Source: Deltaproteobacteria bacterium
GTDB taxonomy: Bacteria; Bdellovibrionota; Bacteriovoracia; Bacteriovoracales; Bacteriovoracaceae
DNA length: 33,566 nt
Assembly: GCA_004356615.1 (NCBI GenBank)
Contig: SMWT01000100.1
Location: 1 to 33,566 of the forward strand
Direction of reading: 5' to 3'
A program made the translations under genes and the position numbers. The notes under the pieces are model-generated. The model saw nothing but the letters and a program-made list of their open reading frames with translations. It was not told the origin of the DNA and ran no database searches. Positions 28,147-33,566 of the stretch are shown piece after piece (position 1 is the first letter of the stretch; each line of letters begins with the position of its first letter).

Positions 28147-28162
28147 GGCCTCCATTTAGGCC
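28147..28162 (-). other. short stem-loop between the first and second pilin genes (possible processing/attenuation element)
   Basis: ggcctccatttaggcc: 5-bp arms GGCCT/AGGCC with 6-nt loop in the 28061-28170 gap; no clear U-tract. Confidence 0.3.
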
Positions 28163-28169
28163 CTAGTCC

Positions 28170-28364
28170 CTAAGGGTTTCCCATTTCATCTACAAAGCTT
28201 TCCGCATTAGAGAAAACACCTTCAGTGATTTTGCCAAGTTTTTCAGTCGCTACATCTTTAAATTTGAAGACAATAAGGGCCACCACCGCCACTAAAAGTA
28301 TGTATTCGGTGGAAGTCTGACCTTCTTCATTTTTAAGAAATTCCCACATTTTCTTCATGGGCAC
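28170..28364 (-). CDS. flp: Flp-like prepilin (first gene of the tad operon)
   Basis: MPMKKMWEFLKNEEGQTSTEYILLVAVVALIVFKFKDVATEKLGKI: Flp-type leader and G|Q...EY motif. Confidence 0.85.
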   Translation of the reverse strand: MPMKKMWEFLKNEEGQTSTEYILLVAVVALIVFKFKDVATEKLGKITEGVFSNAESFVDEMGNP

Positions 28365-28476
28365 ACTCCTACAGGAAAATCTGATTGGATTAACCTTCGG
28401 TATTTTCCAGCATAAGCTTTAATTTTAATAACTTAGCAATTTGCTTTTATTCCTTTGTTAATCCTCCTTACTTAAT

Positions 28477-28505
28477 ATTATAACTCGGATATTTGTGCAT
28501 AGCAA
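28477..28505 (-). promoter_or_regulatory. sigma70-type promoter for the tad/flp operon (TTGCTA-N17-TATAAT)
   Basis: On minus strand: TTGCTA (28505..28500), 17 bp spacer, TATAAT (28482..28477), upstream of the first flp gene. Confidence 0.65.
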
Positions 28506-28594
28506 GGTGGCTAAGTGCCTATTTTAACTGTGATTTACCCCCATTAAAAACGACTAATTTAGTTTATTTTAACACCATATTAAAAATTGTTTGT

Positions 28595-28600
28595 TATAAT
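28595..28600 (+). promoter_or_regulatory. -10 element (TATAAT) of the 6S-like RNA gene
   Basis: TATAAT at 28595..28600, about 6 nt before the GGGG that begins the RNA closing stem. The -35 is poorly matched (ttaaca at 28569..28574, long spacer). Confidence 0.5.
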
Positions 28601-28605
28601 AATCT

Positions 28606-28800
28606 GGGGTTTTGCCTGGTGAAAAACGAAAACGTGTTTCGCCCCTACAAGTGATTTTATGGAGCGATCCCTGATTATGGTGTGCAAGCTCACCTTTCTC
28701 CTAGGGGAACTGAAGTGAGAAGCCTAAAGTAATTACCTATCGCGGCCCCCTGTCAAATGACGGGCGGAAACCATATCTTTTTAGCTAGGCAGGGCCCTTT
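28606..28800 (+). ncRNA. ssrS: 6S RNA-like structured RNA
   Basis: About 195 nt with a near-complete 21-position closing stem GGGGUUUUGCCUGGUGAAAAA (28606..28626) / UUUUUAGCUAGGCAGGGCCCU (28778..28798). Internal helices GUUUCGCCC/GGGCGGAAAC and GCGAU/AUCGC. Motifs GGUGUGCAAGCUCACC...GUGAGAAGCCUAAA parallel E. coli 6S GGUGAGCAUGCUCGG...CCGAGAAGCCUUAAA. TATAAT just upstream; no competing ORF. Confidence 0.78.
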
Positions 28801-28838
28801 TATTTGACAAGAATCCAAGTCCCATTCACAATTTAATT

Positions 28839-29354
28839 ATGGATAATGGCCTTTCAACTTCATGGATAGAAAATTTGGCCCTCGAAGAGCTCAATATGAA
28901 TGAGTCTGGAGTGGTCCACATTGATGATCATCTAAACCCAGTTCACCTTTTAGAGGAATCCTCCATTGATTTTATGAATCAGATGAGGGATCGAATTGAA
29001 TTTTATGTGGCAAAATTTAATAATTATCGAAATGATCAAAGTGGTCATTCCCAAATAAAAATCTTTAAGATTTCCAATACCGTCAATGATTTCATGCTTT
29101 TTAGAAATTCTCTGCGACTAGTATTTTCCCGTAAGGCCAATGATCTCCTTACTGTTGGGTTTATGGCCAGTGGGAAGAACTTCTATACTCCCAGGCTCAA
29201 TTCAACTGGACCGGGAGATAAATCTTTCCATGAGATAAGGGCACATGTAGGTCCCTTTAATAATATCCATTGGAAATTTCAGGGTGAGGATTTAGAAATA
29301 GACAGTATGGTTCGCCACTATCTTTCAGAGTTTATCCGAAACTCCGCCCGTTAG
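28839..29354 (+). CDS. hypothetical protein
   Basis: 171 aa ORF with no recognised family; lies immediately downstream of the 6S-like RNA. Confidence 0.7.
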   Translation: MDNGLSTSWIENLALEELNMNESGVVHIDDHLNPVHLLEESSIDFMNQMRDRIEFYVAKFNNYRNDQSGHSQIKIFKISNTVNDFMLFRNSLRLVFSRKANDLLTVGFMASGKNFYTPRLNSTGPGDKSFHEIRAHVGPFNNIHWKFQGEDLEIDSMVRHYLSEFIRNSAR

Positions 29355-30284
29355 AAGGGCACTTTCTCTATTCCTGCCCTTAAAGCGATCAAAGCTATAC
29401 TTCAATGATTCTTCTATACTAGGCATGGAAATATCCAAATAATTTTCAAGGTTTTCCACTACCATTTTAAAGTTACGGTATTTGACTTTAGAAGTGTTGA
29501 TTGTGGGATATTCCCATCGCCATTTTTTTATCAGGTTTTTATTATCCCCAAAAATTTTGCAATAGGCTTGAGCAAACTCATAGAAGCTATGGGTATCCCG
29601 GCTGCAAACTTGAAGTAAATGATTTTTAATATTTCTTTTCATTGCAAGTTCAACAACTATTCCAAGATAATTAACATCTAAATGGCCATAACTTAAAAAT
29701 TGATCACAGTTTACTTGCTCTTTATTTATTAAACCTCGTTGCAAAAACTCAAAAAAGCTTGGCCTCCAAGGGATAAAATTTCGACCGTAGACCGGGCAAC
29801 TTCTAAATATAAGATAATCGAGGGAGTTCTTTTCTAAATAAAATTCTCCGGCCGATTTTGTTTTTCCAAGATAGGTATCAGAATCAGAGACATCTATTTC
29901 CCGATACTCATCTTTTAGACCAGAGAAGATATCAGAAGTTGAAATATAAATGATCCTTGATTTATACCGATGACAAAACTCAGTTGGATAGATTAAACCA
30001 TTGGTGTTATAAAGACCTGCCATATCTTTATCTTCCGCGCATTCATTTAAAGAGGAATGGCCAACGCAATAAATGGTATAGTCCGGTCTAAAACTATGAA
30101 AAATTAACTGGCATTCATCCCGATTAAAAATATCCGTGGGGAAGGTAAAAACTCCTGGAATATTGACCGGATGATTAAAATAAGTTCCTATGACTTTGAA
30201 ACCTGTTTTTAAGAAATTGGCCAGGTTGGATCCTAAAAAGGAAGAAACTCCTAAAATTAGAACCGTTTTTTGATCACTTTTCAT
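29325..30284 (-). CDS. RmlD/dTDP-4-dehydrorhamnose reductase-like NAD(P)-dependent sugar-nucleotide reductase
   Basis: VLILGVSSFLGSNLANFLK Rossmann motif, YISTSDIFSG...YLGKTKSAGEFYL (YxxxK), FRSCPVYG. Confidence 0.82.
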   Translation of the reverse strand: MKSDQKTVLILGVSSFLGSNLANFLKTGFKVIGTYFNHPVNIPGVFTFPTDIFNRDECQLIFHSFRPDYTIYCVGHSSLNECAEDKDMAGLYNTNGLIYPTEFCHRYKSRIIYISTSDIFSGLKDEYREIDVSDSDTYLGKTKSAGEFYLEKNSLDYLIFRSCPVYGRNFIPWRPSFFEFLQRGLINKEQVNCDQFLSYGHLDVNYLGIVVELAMKRNIKNHLLQVCSRDTHSFYEFAQAYCKIFGDNKNLIKKWRWEYPTINTSKVKYRNFKMVVENLENYLDISMPSIEESLKYSFDRFKGRNRESALLTGGVSDKL

Positions 30285-30334
30285 CTTTAACCTCTCTTAA
30301 CTTAAGTATAGACTTTAAAGAGAAGTCTTAAAAA

Positions 30335-30371
30335 TAAAAAATGCCCTTGCTTTATTCAAAGCAAAGGGCAT
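30335..30371 (-). terminator. intrinsic terminator of the flagellin gene
   Basis: atgcccttgcttt-attc-aaagcaaagggcat hairpin (30341..30371) with a T-rich run (tttttatttt) on the minus-strand 3' side. Confidence 0.85.
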
Positions 30372-30384
30372 AATTTTATACAAC

Positions 30385-31218
30385 CTATCCAATCAGCTTT
30401 AAAGCAGCGTTTGGATACGCATTGGCCTGGGCCAATATTGATACTCCTGCTTGGTATAAAATATTATTTTTTGCGAGTTCTGCCGTTTCATAGGCAACAT
30501 CCACATCTCTAATCCTAGATTTTGCGGCACTAAAATTTTCATCACTGATTTCCAAATTATTGATGATGGAGGCCAATCTATTTTGAAATGCCCCCAATTT
30601 GGCCCTGGTTCCGTTAACCCCAAGTAGCGCCTCATCAAGGATTGAAAGAGTATTTTGCGCTCCATTTTTGGTCCTGATACTTTCTCCGGTAAGTCCAAGC
30701 GCGACGAGGCTTGAATCGGCTTCTGATCCACTCCAATAAATTCTATCGAGGAGGGGATCATTATGGATGCCAATCTGAAACTCCATGTCCGGAGTTGTTC
30801 CATCCAATAGTCTATTTCCTGTATATTCCGTTGATCTAGCAATTCTATCGATTTCATCTTTGAGTTGTTGAAATTCTGTATCGGTAAATGCACGTTCGGC
30901 AACTCCTATAGTATCTGATGCAGCTTGAACACTTAATTCCCTCATCCTTATTAGAATGTTGGATATTTCATTTAACCCGCCTTCTGCCACTTGGGTTAAT
31001 GAGATCGCATCGTTTGCGTTCCTTTTGGCCTGCCTGATTCCTCTTATGTTTCCACGTAGATTCTCACTGATAGCAAGTCCTGCGGCATCATCACCCGCAC
31101 GATAAATTCTCTCACCGGAAGAAAGCCTATTATAATTAGATGCAAGTCTAGCAAGTGTTCTTCCAAGTGACCTCTGTGCCGATAGCGATGGCACATTGGT
31201 GTTAATCCTTAAACCCAT
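30385..31218 (-). CDS. fliC: flagellin
   Basis: MGLRINTNVPSLSAQRSLGRTLARLASNYNRLSSGERIYRAGDDAAGLAISENLRGNIRG and C-terminal NILYQAGVSILAQANAYPNAALKLIG. Confidence 0.95.
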   Translation of the reverse strand: MGLRINTNVPSLSAQRSLGRTLARLASNYNRLSSGERIYRAGDDAAGLAISENLRGNIRGIRQAKRNANDAISLTQVAEGGLNEISNILIRMRELSVQAASDTIGVAERAFTDTEFQQLKDEIDRIARSTEYTGNRLLDGTTPDMEFQIGIHNDPLLDRIYWSGSEADSSLVALGLTGESIRTKNGAQNTLSILDEALLGVNGTRAKLGAFQNRLASIINNLEISDENFSAAKSRIRDVDVAYETAELAKNNILYQAGVSILAQANAYPNAALKLIG

Positions 31219-31346
31219 TTCAAACTCCTTTTACATATTTACCTCCTTGTAAAAAATCGAACTTACTGTTCTTTAATTAATAAAATTTCTCTTCGTCCAA
31301 AAAATTGGAATTGGTTGTATAAAATTTTTAAATCTATAACCACTTC

Positions 31347-31404
31347 ATGCAGGTTTCAGTGATTGATTTTTAATATCCAAACCATGAATCACTTCAACCT
31401 ACAT
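31347..31404 (-). other. imperfect 20-bp inverted repeat overlapping the upstream flagellin's stop codon
   Basis: atgcaggtttcagtgattga (31347..31366) versus the reverse complement of tgaatcacttcaacctacat (31385..31404): 16/20 matches; 18-nt loop; no U-tract after it on the minus strand. Confidence 0.55.
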
Positions 31405-32247
31405 GTTGGTTGCCGAGTTAATCAGTGTAAGAGCGTTTTTAGATATACTATTCGCTTGGGCAAGAACCGCAGTACCAGCGCTAAACATAATATTATGTCT
31501 AGTTAGGTCAGCAGTTTCTTTAGCGATGTCAGCATCTCTAACTCTTGATTTCGCCGCCGCCAAATTCTCTCTACTGATCTGAATACTATTGATCGTAGAT
31601 TGAAGTCGGTTTTGAAGAGCACCAAAGTCAGCTCTAATACCATTGACCATCAAAATGGAATCATCAATGGCCGCGAGTGAGTTTTGCGCAGAAATCTTGT
31701 CAAGTACTGAGGCAAGATTTAGTCCGAGCGCCGAAACATTCACATCTGCACTGGCAGCATCAAAAGTGATCCTGTCCACGAGAGGATCATTTCTAGTTCC
31801 AATCTGAATATCAAACACTGCTCCTGTACCATTTAATAAAGGAACACGATTGAATTCAGTTGAATTAGCGATTCTGTCCATCTCATCAATAAGTTGCTCA
31901 AATTCAACATTGAGAAACTTTCTTTCCGTATTAGATACAGTATCCGAGGCGGCCTGAATTGCCAGCTCTCGAAGTCTGATTAAGATGTTGGAATGTTCTG
32001 CCAATCCACCCTCCGCAATTTGTACTAAAGAAATACCATCTTCCGCATTTCTTTCCGCTTGTCCAAGACCACGAATCTGGGCCCTGAGGTTCTCTGAGAT
32101 GGCCAATCCAGCAGCATCGTCACCTGCCCGATTGATTCTCTCACCTGAAGATAATTTCTCCAGAGTTTTCTGTAATGCTAGCCTTGTTTTACCAAGTTGC
32201 CTTTGGGAATTTAACGAAGCCACATTAGTGTTTATTCTAAGTCCCAC
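31399..32247 (-). CDS. fliC: flagellin
   Basis: MGLRINTNVASLNSQRQLGKTRLALQKTLEKLSSGERINRAGDDAAGLAISENLRAQIRG...NIMFSAGTAVLAQANSISKNALTLI. Confidence 0.95.
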   Translation of the reverse strand: MGLRINTNVASLNSQRQLGKTRLALQKTLEKLSSGERINRAGDDAAGLAISENLRAQIRGLGQAERNAEDGISLVQIAEGGLAEHSNILIRLRELAIQAASDTVSNTERKFLNVEFEQLIDEMDRIANSTEFNRVPLLNGTGAVFDIQIGTRNDPLVDRITFDAASADVNVSALGLNLASVLDKISAQNSLAAIDDSILMVNGIRADFGALQNRLQSTINSIQISRENLAAAKSRVRDADIAKETADLTRHNIMFSAGTAVLAQANSISKNALTLINSATNM

Positions 32248-32296
32248 AAAATCCTCCTTGATTTAGGGTTCCTAGGAAATCCATTTCCCACAAGTC

Positions 32297-32324
32297 CTAT
32301 CGACCTAAAATTTGGGCCCTATTA
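32297..32324 (-). promoter_or_regulatory. possible sigma28 (FliA)-type promoter for the upstream flagellin
   Basis: Minus strand TAATA-N15-GTCGATAG compared with TAAA-N15-GCCGATAA. Confidence 0.4.
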
Positions 32325-32443
32325 AAAAAAATAATTTTCATTTCAAGAAAATTAAAAACAAAAGTTAAGGTATTGAAATAAGATTATTCTTTTAAAAAAA
32401 AGCGGAAAATTTTTCCCTTAATAAGCTTCTGATACAATATTGT

Positions 32444-33448
32444 ATGCAAACAACCCTTTCAAATTATCCCCAATTGTTTGATGAAACTAATAGGCTTATT
32501 GAAAAATCGCTAAATTATCCCGCAACTGAGCACTATGCCGTTGATTTCTATCCCGTAATGAACCCAAAGAATTTTAAAAATAATCATATCCTCTACCAGC
32601 AAGAAGTCATGGCCCATGTGGGACTAAATTTAAGAGAGATAATATGTAAAGACGAAGTATTGCCCGTTGCCCTATTAGGTGGGGTAGCAGTGAAAAGCAC
32701 CCATCGAGGGAAAGGTCACTTAAAAAGGCTTTTAAATGACGTCCTTAAAAAACATGAAAAAAGTGTCGGCATTTTTATTTTATGGAGTGATCTCACAGAG
32801 TTGTATAAAAAATTCGGATTTTTTCCCGCAGGGGCATTTTTAGATCATCATGTAGACGGAATTGTCCCCAATAACTATATCTTGACTAAATTTAAAAATT
32901 TAAATGCCAAAGATTTAGGCCAGATCAAAAAGATTTATTCCAAAGTTTTATGTAGCGAGTATTTCACTTTTAAAAGAGCTGATCTCCACTGGGAGATGAT
33001 AAAAAAAATAGACTCTACTGACTTGTATATCTCACGAAACGTAAAAGGTGATATTAAAAGCTATTTTTGTCAGGGGAAAGGCGGGGATTTAAAAGGAGTA
33101 GTCCACGAAGTTGGATATTTAATGGAAAACAGGGAACAGGTTTTAAACGACTTGAGACACCTTCGTGTATGGCACCCAACGCTTGGACAAGAGAGTTGTG
33201 AGCTGAAATATTTAGGCCTTTTTAGAATTGGAAATCCCAAGATCCTAGGCCTTTTCCTGGAACAAAGAAGTGGCGGTGATTTAAGATTAATTAGTCACGA
33301 AAATAATGAAGTCACTTTTAAATTTAAAAAATCAAGACATACGGTACCCACAAGCGATTTTTTGCAATATATTTTTGGGCCTTTTCCACCGAGAGAATTC
33401 AAAAGTATGGCCTGTAATTTATTTTTTTCAGGATTAGATTCAATTTAG
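32444..33448 (+). CDS. GNAT-family N-acetyltransferase-like protein
   Basis: PVALLGGVAVKSTHRGKGHLKRLLNDVLKKHEKSVGIFILWSDLTELYKKFGFFPAG: GNAT acetyl-CoA binding pattern. Confidence 0.85.
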   Translation: MQTTLSNYPQLFDETNRLIEKSLNYPATEHYAVDFYPVMNPKNFKNNHILYQQEVMAHVGLNLREIICKDEVLPVALLGGVAVKSTHRGKGHLKRLLNDVLKKHEKSVGIFILWSDLTELYKKFGFFPAGAFLDHHVDGIVPNNYILTKFKNLNAKDLGQIKKIYSKVLCSEYFTFKRADLHWEMIKKIDSTDLYISRNVKGDIKSYFCQGKGGDLKGVVHEVGYLMENREQVLNDLRHLRVWHPTLGQESCELKYLGLFRIGNPKILGLFLEQRSGGDLRLISHENNEVTFKFKKSRHTVPTSDFLQYIFGPFPPREFKSMACNLFFSGLDSI

Positions 33449-33566
33449 CGAATTTTTTTCATCCCCAGTAAGAAGATCAAAAAACCAAGCCCCCAAAAAA
33501 TCCAACTCATACTGGGGATATCACCGGTTTTAGTAACCACCGTTGGCCCGATTAAGAATACACCAC
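33445..33566 (-). CDS. C-terminal fragment of a TM protein (runs off the right edge)
   Basis: Minus frame reads GVFLIGPTVVTKTGDIPSMSWIFWGLGFLIFLLGMKKIR*; convergent overlap with the GNAT stop. Confidence 0.5.
   Translation of the reverse strand, partial: GVFLIGPTVVTKTGDIPSMSWIFWGLGFLIFLLGMKKIR

Noticed and set aside
28606-28800. Considered cyclic-di-GMP, cobalamin, TPP or FMN riboswitch, tmRNA or RNase P RNA for this structured region
   Set aside because: None of the hallmark conserved blocks recalled for those families were found, whereas the closing-stem architecture and GAGAAGCCUnAAA-type block fit 6S RNA.
31219-31340. Sigma28 promoter upstream of the second flagellin
   Set aside because: taaag...ttcgat is present but the spacing (about 10 nt) does not match the TAAA-N15-GCCGATAA consensus.
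30385-32247. Two flagellins as a novel duplication
   Set aside because: Multiple flagellin paralogues are common in Bdellovibrio-type and many other bacteria; not unusual in itself.

Overview
The 33.6 kb window looks chromosomal. Gene content is Bdellovibrio/Bacteriovorax-like, but that placement is inference from content only. Left to right: (1) a minus-strand menaquinol:cytochrome c oxidoreductase-type operon: HEAT-repeat membrane protein, Rieske protein, split cytochrome b (b6-like plus subunit IV-like), and a coiled-coil c-type cytochrome cut by the window edge; (2) two hypothetical membrane-protein genes, a thiolase, and a plus-strand pair of a coiled-coil protein and a stand-alone FliG-like protein; (3) a minus-strand housekeeping block: cNMP-binding protein, Ppx/GppA, YbaK, PcrA/UvrD, GlmS and a GlmU acetyltransferase half without its uridyltransferase half; (4) lon, a dCMP deaminase and a single-domain response regulator; (5) a minus-strand Tad/Flp pilus locus with five prepilin-like proteins, a CpaA peptidase, CpaB, CpaC, a fused CpaE-CpaF protein and one TadB/C-type platform protein, followed directly by a YD-repeat protein and two small predicted secreted proteins; (6) divergent from the tad promoter, an unannotated structured RNA that closely resembles 6S RNA (ssrS); (7) a nucleotide-sugar reductase-like protein, two flagellins and a GNAT acetyltransferase. 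The best candidates for follow-up are the 6S-like RNA, the atypical Tad locus with its YD-repeat tail, the accessory subunits of the b6-type bc complex, and the orphan FliG-like protein. No CRISPR, tRNA, rRNA or transposon was seen.
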